A DNA stretch of 50,028 bases from Ewingella americana ATCC 33852 (GTDB lineage Bacteria; Pseudomonadota; Gammaproteobacteria; Enterobacterales; Enterobacteriaceae). Positions 42,178 to 50,028 of this stretch are shown piece by piece (the first letter of the stretch is position 1; each line of letters opens with the position of its first letter). The translations under genes were made by a program, and so were the position numbers. Under the pieces are notes generated by a model, which saw only the letters and a list, made by a program, of their open reading frames with translations, was not told the DNA's origin and made no database searches. The stretch covers positions 1 to 50,028 of the forward strand of contig NZ_JMPJ01000031.1 in NCBI RefSeq assembly GCF_000735345.1. The letters are read 5' to 3'.

Positions 42178-43056
42178 ATGCTCGAACATTTTACCCAAGG
42201 TCGGATTGCCATTAACGGCACTGACATTGCCTACCGGATAGCGGGCCAAGGCGAACCCTTGCTATTGCTACACGGACACCCACAAACGCAGGCGATTTGG
42301 CATAAAGTCGCGCCTTACCTGACTTCACAATACACCGTGGTACTAGCCGATTTACGCGGCTATGGCGACAGTGGCAAGCCGGAGCCAGACGCCGAACACT
42401 ACCTCTATAGCAAGCGCGAAATGGCGCAGGACCAGTACGAGCTGATGCTGGCATTGGGCTTCAAGCAATTTAGCGTGATTGCCCATGACCGTGGCGCTCG
42501 CGTGGCGCACCGTCTGGCCCTCGACCACCCGCAGGCTATAAAGCGCATGGTGCTGATGGATATCGCGCCTACGCTCTCGATGTACCAGCAAACCAACGAA
42601 GAATTTGCTCGCGCCTACTGGCACTGGTTCTTCCTAATTCGCCCCGCGCCACTCCCTGAAGCCTTAATCTCTCATGATGCTGACCTGTACCTGCGCAGCG
42701 TAATGGGCAGCCGCAGCGCCGGTATGCAGCCCTTCACCGACGAAGCATACGCAGATTATTTGCGCTGTCTGCAACTTGATGGCACGGCGCGCGGAATTTG
42801 CGAGGACTATCGAGCTTCGGCGTCGATTGACCTGCAACACGACCAGATTGATCTCGAGGCGTCTCGCAAAGTGCAATGCCCGCTGTTGATCCTGTGGGGC
42901 GAGCAGGGCACTGTCGGCAAATGCTTTAAGCCGCTGGAGGAATGGGCGAAGGTGGCTGAACAGGTAACAGGCGAGGCGCTACCTTGCGGACACTACATCG
43001 CAGAAGAACAGCCGGAGCTTCTGCTGGAGAAGGTGTTGCCTTTCTTGCGCCAATAA
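42178..43056 (+). CDS. Alpha/beta hydrolase, haloacetate dehalogenase-like
   Basis: The 292-residue protein has oxyanion motif LLLLHGHPQTQAIWHKVAP, nucleophile elbow IAHDRGARVAHRLALDHP with Asp in place of Ser, and HW in AYWHWFFLIRPAPLPE as in fluoroacetate dehalogenase (His-Trp halide pocket). The acid region is CPLLILWGEQGTVGKC and the catalytic His is in CGHYIAEEQPE. An Asp nucleophile separates it from esterases and points to a haloacid dehalogenase or epoxide hydrolase. GGAGAAAACCC precedes the ATG. It is divergent from leuCD (169 bp) and ends before a bidirectional terminator. No signal peptide, so it is cytoplasmic. Confidence 0.85.
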   Translation: MLEHFTQGRIAINGTDIAYRIAGQGEPLLLLHGHPQTQAIWHKVAPYLTSQYTVVLADLRGYGDSGKPEPDAEHYLYSKREMAQDQYELMLALGFKQFSVIAHDRGARVAHRLALDHPQAIKRMVLMDIAPTLSMYQQTNEEFARAYWHWFFLIRPAPLPEALISHDADLYLRSVMGSRSAGMQPFTDEAYADYLRCLQLDGTARGICEDYRASASIDLQHDQIDLEASRKVQCPLLILWGEQGTVGKCFKPLEEWAKVAEQVTGEALPCGHYIAEEQPELLLEKVLPFLRQ

Positions 43057-43082
43057 ACGGAGCAGGTTTTTGAATAGCCAAC

Positions 43083-43109
43083 AAAAAACCCGCCGAGGCG
43101 GGTTTTTTA
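43083..43109. terminator. Bidirectional terminator between the hydrolase and betT
   Basis: The stem AAAAACCCGCC / GGCGGGTTTTT has a short loop and A/T tracts on both sides. It lies 27 bp after the hydrolase stop and 25 bp after the betT stop, serving both convergent genes. Confidence 0.9.
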
Positions 43110-43133
43110 TCGTGCTAACTGAGCGGTTGAGGA

Positions 43134-45191
43134 TTATATCGTCTGCTCAGGGAAGGTCAGGGTGTTACCCGGCGCTTCACGGTTGATGTGCAGGAAGTTC
43201 AGATGACGTTCGTACTGGTCGAGAATGTCATTGATCACCTGATGCTTGGTGAAGTCCATCAGGTCATTGCCCTGCGTACCTTCTAACAAGAAGGTTTCAA
43301 GACGGTAGTAGTGCGATTTACCGGCACGAGCGCGATAGGTAAACGCAGGAACGGCGTAGCGCACAGGCCAGATCTGGTAGACAAAGTTCTGCTCCTCGCC
43401 CAGCGCCACGATAAGCTCGAGGTGGTTGATTTTCTCATCCTCCTCCGGCTCGTGCTCACTGAACTCGACCTTGGCACCGCGCAGCTCCAGCTCTTGCGCC
43501 ACGTCCAACATCGCCGGGCGGCACACGGTATCCATCATTTTCTGCGTATGGGTGGTACCCGGATAGTTCATCACGCGGGATAAACGCTGTTTCCAGTTAA
43601 GCACCGCGTCGCCGCCGCTGACCGCAATCGGGGCCAGAGACTGCTGGGTACTGGCACGGCGATAATCTTCTAGCCGCAGCGATTTATACAAACCGGCCAT
43701 GATGAAGAAGATAACGAAGCTAAACGGCAAGCCCATGATAACCGTGGCGTTTTGCAGCGCAGAGACGCCGTCGGTCATCAGCATACCCAGCGTTAACACG
43801 CCGATGGTGACTGACCAGAAAATGCGTAACCAGTTCGGAGCATCGTTATTGATGTCCGCCAGTTTCGAGGTGAAGTTACCCAGCACCAGTGAGCCGGAAT
43901 CCGCCGACGTCACGTAGAACAGCAGGCCAGTGATGGTGGCGACGGAAGCACTCAGGGTAAAGCCCGGATACTGCGCCAGTAGGCTGTAAACGCCGCGCTC
44001 AGGGTGGGCGATCACTTCGTTGGCGAAGCTTAGATTACCGTGAATGATCTGGTACAGCGCGCTGTTACCGAAAATCGACAACCACAGCAGGGTAAACACA
44101 AATGGAATGATCAAGGTACCCAGCACGAACTCACGGATGGTACGGCCACGTGAGATACGCGCCAAGAACAGACCAACAAACGGCGACCAGGCAACCCACC
44201 ACGCCCAGAAGAACAGCGTCCAGCTATTCATCCACTGGGTAGGGCGGTCAAAGGCAAAGGTGTTGAGGGTCATGCCCATAAAGCGGTTGATGTAATCGCC
44301 AATGTTGAGCACCAGCGCGTTCAGCAAGAACTCGGTATTACCGAAGAAAAGCAGGAACAGGATCAGGCCCAGCGCCAGCAGCACGTTCAGCTCGGACAGA
44401 ATACGGATACCTTTGTTAACGCCAGAGGTCACCGACACTGTTGCCATAATCACCGACAGCAGGATAAGCGATGCCTGCACCGTGAGGTTTTCCGGTATTT
44501 TGAACAGGACGTTGAGGCCGTAGTTCAGCTGCACCACGCCGATACCCAGCGTGGTGGCGATACCAAAGATGGTGCCGACCACCGCCGCGATATCCACGCT
44601 GTGGCCAATCGGGCCATTAATGCGCTTGCCGAAGATGGGGTATAGAGCCGAACGAATGGTCAGCGGCAGGTTGTAGCGATAGCTAAAGTAAGCCAGCGCG
44701 ATACCCATCAGCGCGTACATTGACCAGCCGGTCAGGCCGTAGTGGAACAGCGTCCAGGTCATCGCCTGACGCGCAGCTTCCAGCGTCTGACCCTGACCTT
44801 CCGGCGGCAACATATATTGCGTTACCGGCTCGGCCACGGAGAAGAACATCAGGTCGATGCCTATCCCGGCGGCGAACAACATCGCAGCCCAACTCATCAT
44901 GCTGAATTCGGGTTTGGATTGTTCAGGGCCGAGTTTGATCGAGCCGAAGCGCGAACAGGCAATGAACACTACAAACACGATGTACAGCGTAGCAGCCAAC
45001 ATGTAATACCAGCCGAAAGTTGCTGATACCCAATTCAATGCACTACTGAGCCATTTTCCCGACAGTTCGGTGTAAAAAATAGACATCAGCGTGAAGGCTA
45101 AAATTAAACCGGCGGACGTGAAAAACACCACGCCGTTCAATTTATCCCGTGGTTTCTCGGACAGTTTATCCGTCGTATCGACAGCAGCCAT
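43134..45191 (-). CDS. betT: High-affinity choline transporter BetT (BCCT family)
   Basis: The 685-residue protein (E. coli BetT 677) has twelve transmembrane helices and a long cytoplasmic C-terminus of about 170 residues, the part that senses osmotic state in BetT. BCCT motifs are visible: MSWAAMLFAAGIGIDLMFF, WTLFHYGLTGWSMYALMGIA, and the tryptophan segment around MNSWTLFFWAWWVAWSPFVG. AGGGGAAACG precedes the ATG. It is driven by the proton motive force in E. coli. It is divergent from betIBA across 236 bp with a BetI-type operator, as in E. coli. Confidence 0.95.
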   Translation of the reverse strand: MAAVDTTDKLSEKPRDKLNGVVFFTSAGLILAFTLMSIFYTELSGKWLSSALNWVSATFGWYYMLAATLYIVFVVFIACSRFGSIKLGPEQSKPEFSMMSWAAMLFAAGIGIDLMFFSVAEPVTQYMLPPEGQGQTLEAARQAMTWTLFHYGLTGWSMYALMGIALAYFSYRYNLPLTIRSALYPIFGKRINGPIGHSVDIAAVVGTIFGIATTLGIGVVQLNYGLNVLFKIPENLTVQASLILLSVIMATVSVTSGVNKGIRILSELNVLLALGLILFLLFFGNTEFLLNALVLNIGDYINRFMGMTLNTFAFDRPTQWMNSWTLFFWAWWVAWSPFVGLFLARISRGRTIREFVLGTLIIPFVFTLLWLSIFGNSALYQIIHGNLSFANEVIAHPERGVYSLLAQYPGFTLSASVATITGLLFYVTSADSGSLVLGNFTSKLADINNDAPNWLRIFWSVTIGVLTLGMLMTDGVSALQNATVIMGLPFSFVIFFIMAGLYKSLRLEDYRRASTQQSLAPIAVSGGDAVLNWKQRLSRVMNYPGTTHTQKMMDTVCRPAMLDVAQELELRGAKVEFSEHEPEEDEKINHLELIVALGEEQNFVYQIWPVRYAVPAFTYRARAGKSHYYRLETFLLEGTQGNDLMDFTKHQVINDILDQYERHLNFLHINREAPGNTLTFPEQTI

Positions 45192-45308
45192 CGTTTCCCC
45201 TGTTAGGTTATTAATTAACTTATTTTCAGATAGTTAGCAGGTTACTTCATCCATTTATAATGCATTTCTCATACAAATTACTAACGTATTGGTAATAAAA
45301 TATATGCA

Positions 45309-45334
45309 TTTTTGATTGAACGTTCAATCAAAAA
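45309..45334. promoter_or_regulatory. BetI operator in the betT/betI divergent promoter region
   Basis: A perfect 26-bp palindrome is centred on GATTGAACGTTCAATC (45314-45329). It lies about 95 bp before betI and 120 bp before betT. TetR-type regulators bind such palindromes, and BetI is adjacent. Choline-released repression of both units is known in E. coli; occupancy here is inferred. Confidence 0.8.
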
Positions 45335-45427
45335 AAAGTTAAATAGAGTCAGCAACAAGGTTAAGAACGTCCGAAATCATGGTTAAAAAATAGATTTCGG
45401 AAGACCGATTTTTCAGGAGTTGTACCC

Positions 45428-46027
45428 ATGCCCAAAGTAGGAATGCAGCCAATTAGACGGCAGCAATTGATTGAGGCAACGCTGGCAGCAGTGAACGAAG
45501 TCGGGATGCATGAAGCATCGATTTCGCAAATTGCCCGCCGCGCTGGAGTGTCCAACGGCATCATCAGTCACTATTTCCGTGACAAGAATGGTTTGTTGGA
45601 AGCCACCATGCGTTATTTGCTCAGTCACTTGGGGGAAGGGGTGCAGGCGCGACTGGCGCAGCTGGATGACGATGCACCAACAGCACGTTTGCACGCGATT
45701 GCTCAGGCCAACTTCGACGATAGCCAGACTAATGGCGCGGCAATGAAGACCTGGCTGGCTTTTTGGGCCAGCAGCATGCATCACCCGCAGTTGCACCGTT
45801 TACAGCAAGTGAACAGTCGCCGACTCTATTCAAATTTATGTTCTGAGTTTAGGCGATTTCTACCGAAAGACGCGGCGCGCGTTGCCGCAAAAGGTATGGC
45901 CGGATTGATCGACGGCCTGTGGTTGCGGTCCGCCCTGAGCGGCAAGCCGTTTAACCGCGAAGAAGCTTTACAGATAACCTATCGCTTCATTGAGTCACAA
46001 ATTTCGGCCGCCGCGCCGAACGCCTAA
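45428..46027 (+). CDS. betI: TetR-type choline-responsive repressor BetI
   Basis: The 199-residue repressor (E. coli BetI 195) has an N-terminal [42 protein letters not shown] and [16 protein letters not shown]. Its core [21 protein letters not shown] matches the family. AGGAGTTGTACCC precedes the ATG. It starts the betIBA operon and should bind the palindrome at 45309-45334. Confidence 0.95.
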   Translation: MPKVGMQPIRRQQLIEATLAAVNEVGMHEASISQIARRAGVSNGIISHYFRDKNGLLEATMRYLLSHLGEGVQARLAQLDDDAPTARLHAIAQANFDDSQTNGAAMKTWLAFWASSMHHPQLHRLQQVNSRRLYSNLCSEFRRFLPKDAARVAAKGMAGLIDGLWLRSALSGKPFNREEALQITYRFIESQISAAAPNA

Positions 46028-46059
46028 TTCAGACCGCACTGACCGAGGAGAAGTTAATT

Positions 46060-47532
46060 ATGTCCCGCTACGGCACACAAAAACTGTATATCGATGGACG
46101 CTATCAGGAAAGCACCGGCAACGAGACGTTTGACGCCATCAACCCGGCCAATGGCGAAGTCATTGCCACCTTGCCAAACGCCACCGCCGAAGACGTTGAT
46201 CTGGCGGTTAACGCGGCGATTAAAGGCCAGAAAGAGTGGGCGGCAATGACCGCGATGCAGCGTTCGCGCATTTTACGCCGCGCAGTAGATATTCTGCGCG
46301 ACCGTAACGACGAGCTGGCAGCTATCGAAACCGCAGACACCGGTAAGCCGCTGTCTGAAACCACCGCCGTGGATATCGTCACCGGCGCTGACGTGCTGGA
46401 GTACTACGCCGGGCTTATCCCTGCGCTCGAAGGCCAGCAGATCCCACTGCGCGACTCTTCCTTCGTCTACACCCGCCGCGAGCCGCTGGGCGTAGTGGCA
46501 GGTATTGGCGCGTGGAACTATCCGATTCAGATCGCGCTGTGGAAGTCCGCTCCTGCGCTGGCTGCAGGGAACGCGATGATTTTCAAACCGAGCGAAGTGA
46601 CTTCGCTGACCGCGCTGAAACTGGCTGAGATCTTCACCGAAGCTGGCGTGCCGAATGGCGTGTTTAACGTGGTAACCGGCAGCGGCGCGAGCGTCGGCCA
46701 AGCCCTGACCGACCATCCGCACATCGCTAAAGTCTCCTTCACCGGCGGCGTAGCAACCGGCAAGAAAGTGATGGCTAGCGCATCGGCCTCCACGCTGAAA
46801 GAGGTCACTATGGAGCTGGGCGGTAAATCTCCGCTGATCATCTTCCCAGACGCCGATCTCGATAAAGCCGCAGATATCGCCATGATGGCGAACTTCTACA
46901 GCTCCGGTCAGGTTTGCACCAACGGCACCCGCGTATTTGTGCCAGCAGCCCGTAAAGCAGAGTTTGAAGCCAAAATTCTGGAGCGCGTTCAGCGCATCCG
47001 TCTCGGTGACCCGACTGACGAAAACGTCAACTTCGGCCCACTGGTCAGCTTCGCGCACATGGAATCCGTGCTGCGTTACATTGAAAGCGGCAAAAGCGAA
47101 GGCGCACGCCTGCTAGCCGGTGGCGAGCGCATCATCATCGGCGATTACGCCAAGGGCGCCTATGTCGCACCGACGGTGTTCACCGACTGTAAAGACGACA
47201 TGAAAATCGTCCGCGAAGAGATCTTCGGGCCGGTCATGAGCATCCTGTCTTACGAGAGCGAAGAAGAAGTGGTGCGCCGCGCCAACGACACCGAATACGG
47301 TCTGGCAGCGGGCTTGGTGACTCAGGACTTGAACACCGCACACCGCGTTATCCACCAGTTGGAAGCCGGTATTTGCTGGATCAACACCTGGGGCGAGTCT
47401 GACGCCGCCATGCCAGTTGGGGGCTACAAGCACTCTGGCGTAGGCCGCGAGAACGGCGTGAGCACCCTCGAGCATTATACTCAGATTAAATCCGTGCAGG
47501 TTGAGCTGGGCGAATACAGTTCGGTCTTTTAA
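46060..47532 (+). CDS. betB: Betaine aldehyde dehydrogenase BetB
   Basis: The 490-residue NAD(P)-dependent dehydrogenase has the same length as E. coli BetB. It oxidises betaine aldehyde to glycine betaine in the cytoplasm. Motifs: [32 protein letters not shown] for NAD binding, general base Glu in [11 protein letters not shown], catalytic Cys in [14 protein letters not shown], and [28 protein letters not shown] precedes the ATG. It is 32 bp after betI and 24 bp before betA. Confidence 0.97.
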   Translation: MSRYGTQKLYIDGRYQESTGNETFDAINPANGEVIATLPNATAEDVDLAVNAAIKGQKEWAAMTAMQRSRILRRAVDILRDRNDELAAIETADTGKPLSETTAVDIVTGADVLEYYAGLIPALEGQQIPLRDSSFVYTRREPLGVVAGIGAWNYPIQIALWKSAPALAAGNAMIFKPSEVTSLTALKLAEIFTEAGVPNGVFNVVTGSGASVGQALTDHPHIAKVSFTGGVATGKKVMASASASTLKEVTMELGGKSPLIIFPDADLDKAADIAMMANFYSSGQVCTNGTRVFVPAARKAEFEAKILERVQRIRLGDPTDENVNFGPLVSFAHMESVLRYIESGKSEGARLLAGGERIIIGDYAKGAYVAPTVFTDCKDDMKIVREEIFGPVMSILSYESEEEVVRRANDTEYGLAAGLVTQDLNTAHRVIHQLEAGICWINTWGESDAAMPVGGYKHSGVGRENGVSTLEHYTQIKSVQVELGEYSSVF

Positions 47533-47556
47533 TCCGCCACCGCATAGGAGAATTGA

Positions 47557-49242
47557 ATGGATTACGATTACATCATCATTGGTGCCGGTTCAGCCGGCAA
47601 CGTATTAGCGACCCGTTTAACCGAAGACAGCAATGTCAACGTCCTGCTGCTGGAAGCGGGTGGCCCGGATTACCGTTTAGATTTCCGCACGCAGATGCCT
47701 GCGGCGCTGGCTTTCCCTCTTCAGGGCAAGCGCTACAACTGGGCTTATGAAACTGACCCAGAGCCATTTATGAACAACCGCCGCATGGAGTGTGGTCGTG
47801 GTAAAGGGCTGGGCGGCTCGTCGCTGATTAACGGTATGTGTTACATCCGTGGTAACGCGATGGACTTCGACAACTGGGCGAAAGCACCGGGTCTGGAAGA
47901 CTGGAGCTACCTCGACTGCTTGCCGTATTTCCGCAAAGCAGAAACTCGTGACATCGGGCCGAACGATTTCCACGGCGGCGATGGTCCGGTGAGCGTTGCG
48001 ACGCCGAAGAATGGCAATAACCCGCTGTTCCACGCCATGATTGAAGCAGGCGTGCAGGCCGGTTATCCGCGCACTGACGACTTGAACGGTCACCAACAGG
48101 AAGGCTTCGGCCCGATGGACCGTACCGTGACACCAAAAGGCCGCCGCGCCAGTACCGCGCGGGGTTACTTGGATCAGGCCAAGCCTCGTGCCAACCTGAC
48201 CATTGTCACTCATGCGATGACTGACAAAATTCTGTTTGAAGGCAAGCGCGCGGTTGGCGTCAGTTACTTCAAAGGCGACGAGTACAACGCGAAAACGGCG
48301 AAAGCGAAACGCGAAGTGCTGCTGTGCGGCGGGGCGATTGCTTCTCCACAGATTCTGCAACGCTCAGGCGTCGGCCCGTCCGAACTGCTAAACAGCTTGG
48401 ATATTCCCGTGGTGCATGACTTGCCGGGCGTTGGCGAGAACTTGCAGGACCATCTGGAAATGTACTTGCAGTACAGCTGTACTCAGCCTGTGTCGCTCTA
48501 TCCGGCGCTGCAATGGTTCAACCAGCCGAAAATCGGTGCCGAGTGGCTGTTCAACGGCACTGGCGTAGGTGCCAGCAACCAGTTCGAGGCCGGTGGTTTT
48601 ATCCGCAGCCGCGAAGAGTTTGAGTGGCCGAACATTCAGTACCACTTCCTGCCGGTGGCCATTAACTACAACGGCAGTAACGCGGTGAATGAGCACGGTT
48701 TCCAGGCTCACGTCGGTTCTATGCGTTCGCCAAGCCGCGGTCGTGTGCAGGTGAAGTCAAAAGACCCGCGCCAGCACCCGAGCATCTTGTTCAACTACAT
48801 GTCGAGCGAACAGGACTGGCACGAGTTCCGCGATGCGATTCGTATCACCCGTGAGATTATGGCCCAGCCAGCGCTGGACCCGTACCGTGGCCGTGAAATC
48901 AGCCCCGGCGTAGATGTCCAGACCGACGAGCAGCTCGACGCCTTTATCCGTGAACATGCCGAGACGGCGTTCCACCCGTCTTGCTCATGCAAAATGGGTA
49001 GCGACGAGATGGCCGTAGTCGACGGGCAGGGCCGCGTACACGGTATGCAAGGTCTGCGCGTGGTGGATGCGTCAATAATGCCGCAAATCATCACCGGTAA
49101 CCTGAACGCGACCACCATCATGATCGCCGAGAAAATCGCCGATAAGATCCGTGGGCGCGAAGCCTTGCCGAAAAGCACGGCGGATTATTATCAGGCCAAC
49201 GGCGCACCGGTCAGAAAAGAAGCGGCTAAACCATCACTCTGA
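47557..49242 (+). CDS. betA: Choline dehydrogenase BetA (GMC oxidoreductase)
   Basis: The 561-residue FAD enzyme (E. coli 556) oxidises choline to betaine aldehyde at the inner membrane and can carry on to betaine. The FAD dinucleotide fold [16 protein letters not shown] lies at the N-terminus. GMC signature 1 is [20 protein letters not shown]; signature 2 lies around [16 protein letters not shown]. The catalytic His pair lies in HPSCSCKMG and [25 protein letters not shown] precedes the ATG. It is last in betIBA and followed by a UUCG terminator. Confidence 0.97.
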   Translation: MDYDYIIIGAGSAGNVLATRLTEDSNVNVLLLEAGGPDYRLDFRTQMPAALAFPLQGKRYNWAYETDPEPFMNNRRMECGRGKGLGGSSLINGMCYIRGNAMDFDNWAKAPGLEDWSYLDCLPYFRKAETRDIGPNDFHGGDGPVSVATPKNGNNPLFHAMIEAGVQAGYPRTDDLNGHQQEGFGPMDRTVTPKGRRASTARGYLDQAKPRANLTIVTHAMTDKILFEGKRAVGVSYFKGDEYNAKTAKAKREVLLCGGAIASPQILQRSGVGPSELLNSLDIPVVHDLPGVGENLQDHLEMYLQYSCTQPVSLYPALQWFNQPKIGAEWLFNGTGVGASNQFEAGGFIRSREEFEWPNIQYHFLPVAINYNGSNAVNEHGFQAHVGSMRSPSRGRVQVKSKDPRQHPSILFNYMSSEQDWHEFRDAIRITREIMAQPALDPYRGREISPGVDVQTDEQLDAFIREHAETAFHPSCSCKMGSDEMAVVDGQGRVHGMQGLRVVDASIMPQIITGNLNATTIMIAEKIADKIRGREALPKSTADYYQANGAPVRKEAAKPSL

Positions 49243-49278
49243 TAAATAGCTAGAATGTCTTTATCGTCTGGAAATGAT

Positions 49279-49312
49279 AAAAGAGATAACCTTCGGGTTA
49301 TCTCTTTTTTTT
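49279..49312 (+). terminator. Terminator of betIBA
   Basis: The 13-bp stem AAAAGAGATAACC / GGTTATCTCTTTT is capped by a TTCG tetraloop and followed by TTTT. It lies 37 bp after betA. Confidence 0.93.
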
Positions 49313-49346
49313 GGCTACGGCACAGCTTGGCAGGAGCGAGAACTTT

Positions 49347-49829
49347 ATGACTGATTCAAACAAGGACATTCTTTGGCAGGATATACACCACAGTAAACTC
49401 AATGTCGCCCAGCTTTACGCCATTCTGGCCCTGCGCAGCGAAGTGTTTGTGGTCGAGCAAAATTGCCCCTATCAGGATATTGATGGCCGTGATTTAGTCG
49501 GCGAAAACCGCCACATCATCGGCTGGCAACATGGCCTGCCAGTGGCTTACCTGCGAATCCTCGATTTGGACGGAGAAGTAGCCATCGGCCGCGTGATCAT
49601 CGCCCCCGCCGCCCGAGGCCTGAAGCTCGGTTATCAGCTAATGGAAAGGGCGCTGCAATCCTGTAAGAAGCACTGGCCCGACGCCGACGTTATCCTCTCC
49701 GCTCAGGCACACTTGCAGAAATTCTACGGCAGTTTCGGGTTTGTGGCTTATACGGATATTTATGATGAAGACGGGATCCCGCATATAAGTATGAAGTTAG
49801 GGGCGGGTGGCCAGAACGGTGAACTTTAA
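49347..49829 (+). CDS. elaA: GNAT-family acetyltransferase ElaA
   Basis: The 160-residue protein has the ElaA layout: WQDIHHSKLNVAQLYAILAL, LRSEVFVVEQNCPYQDID, and the acetyl-CoA loop GRVIIAPAARGLKLGYQLME, then AQAHLQKFYGSFGFVAYTDI and DGIPHISMKL at the end. I begin at the ATG at 49347, with AGGAG upstream; a TTG further up lies in the preceding terminator tail. The substrate is unknown. The gene is followed immediately by the structured repeat element. Confidence 0.92.
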   Translation: MTDSNKDILWQDIHHSKLNVAQLYAILALRSEVFVVEQNCPYQDIDGRDLVGENRHIIGWQHGLPVAYLRILDLDGEVAIGRVIIAPAARGLKLGYQLMERALQSCKKHWPDADVILSAQAHLQKFYGSFGFVAYTDIYDEDGIPHISMKLGAGGQNGEL

Positions 49830-50028
49830 GGTCAAGGTCAAAACCGTGGGCTCGCCGCCCACACTGGCCCAAAGGGTTTTAAACGAAACCCTTTGGAATC
49901 CTGCGTTTTTTGCTGCGGGAAGATCGAGGCTGCGCAGAGTTGGAATGGACATGTTTCAGCAGCCATCGTGTTCGTCGCGAAGTGCCGCCGCTTAGGCGGT
50001 TCCCTCGCTGCGGGATTCCAACCCGCGT
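49830..50028 (+). repeat. Structured dispersed repeat element, copy 2 (3' UTR of elaA, runs off the window)
   Basis: Directly after the elaA stop come AAGGTCAAGGTCAAAACC, hairpin GTGGGC/GCCCAC (49846-49862), hairpin CCAAAGGGTTT/AAACCCTTTGG (49869-49896), then GAATCC. The block GTTGGAATGGACATGTTTCAG begins at 49939 (first 20 bases given), and CGCCGCTTAGGCGGTTCC lies at 49986-50003. The same order of blocks is seen on the minus strand after ybiO (copy 1). The outermost hairpin around 50005-50028 (CGCTGCGGGATTCC) is cut by the window edge. Confidence 0.75.

Noticed and set aside
46273-47058. 261-codon frame antisense to betB
   Set aside because: A shadow of betB with no start signal or domain.
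1-50028. tRNA, rRNA, insertion sequences, integrases or prophage genes
   Set aside because: I looked for them, especially at the capsule borders, and saw no supporting sequence; dedicated searches could still find short remnants.

Overview
The window looks like a chromosomal segment of a non-coliform member of the Enterobacterales (Yersiniaceae/Hafniaceae-like, e.g. the Rahnella/Ewingella/Serratia neighbourhood; genus not provable from sequence alone). The backbone order ybiO - glnQPH - (ybiI) dps - rhtA - ompX matches the E. coli order ybiO-glnQPH-dps-rhtA-ompX, but two large accessory blocks sit inside it, and further blocks follow ompX.

Region by region. 1-398: structured repeat array in the 3' UTR of ybiO. 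399-5040: ybiO mechanosensitive channel, then glnHPQ glutamine importer with a sigma-54 promoter, an NtrC-type palindrome and a terminator. 5.9-22.3 kb: a complete group-2-type (ABC-transporter dependent) capsule locus. Region 1 (kpsE, kpsD, kpsC, kpsS, plus an exported beta-helix protein) runs rightward. Region 3 (kpsM, kpsT) starts behind a clear JUMPstart/ops element and runs leftward into a strongly AT-rich region 2. Region 2 encodes a Stealth-family sugar-phosphate transferase, a large GT2 + CDP-glycerol-type transferase + helical-repeat protein, an alpha/beta hydrolase with a duplicated C-terminal domain, and a hexapeptide acetyltransferase. The inference is a phosphodiester-linked (teichoic-acid-like), possibly O-acetylated capsule on a poly-Kdo lipid linker.

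22.8-30.4 kb: ybiI, dps, tam, an ECF sigma/RskA-type anti-sigma/fasciclin-domain operon with a candidate self-recognised promoter, a cysteine Ntn amidase (penicillin V acylase-like) with divergent LysR regulator, and rhtA. 30.8-36 kb: ompX, then an envelope redox module (Tat-exported molybdopterin oxidoreductase, membrane cytochrome b, exported DUF5666 protein) divergent from an HprRS/CusRS-like two-component system. A palindrome matching the CusR-type box lies between them. 36.2-43.1 kb: eptB, a membrane EEP-family protein and a LysR regulator; a leuCD pair; and a haloacetate-dehalogenase-like hydrolase. 43.1-49.3 kb: the choline-to-glycine-betaine cluster betT / betIBA with a perfect BetI-type palindrome. 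49.3-49.8 kb: elaA, followed to the window end by a second copy of the repeat element seen at the left end.

The strongest discovery candidates are: (i) the dispersed 3'-UTR hairpin element at both ends, with conserved blocks separated by hairpins whose sequence differs but whose pairing is kept; (ii) the Stealth/CDP-glycerol-type capsule region 2 and the beta-helix protein at its convergence point; (iii) the SigK/RskA/FAS1-like regulon; (iv) the redox module controlled by a CusR/HprR-type system. I saw no tRNA, rRNA, CRISPR array, insertion sequence or prophage genes.
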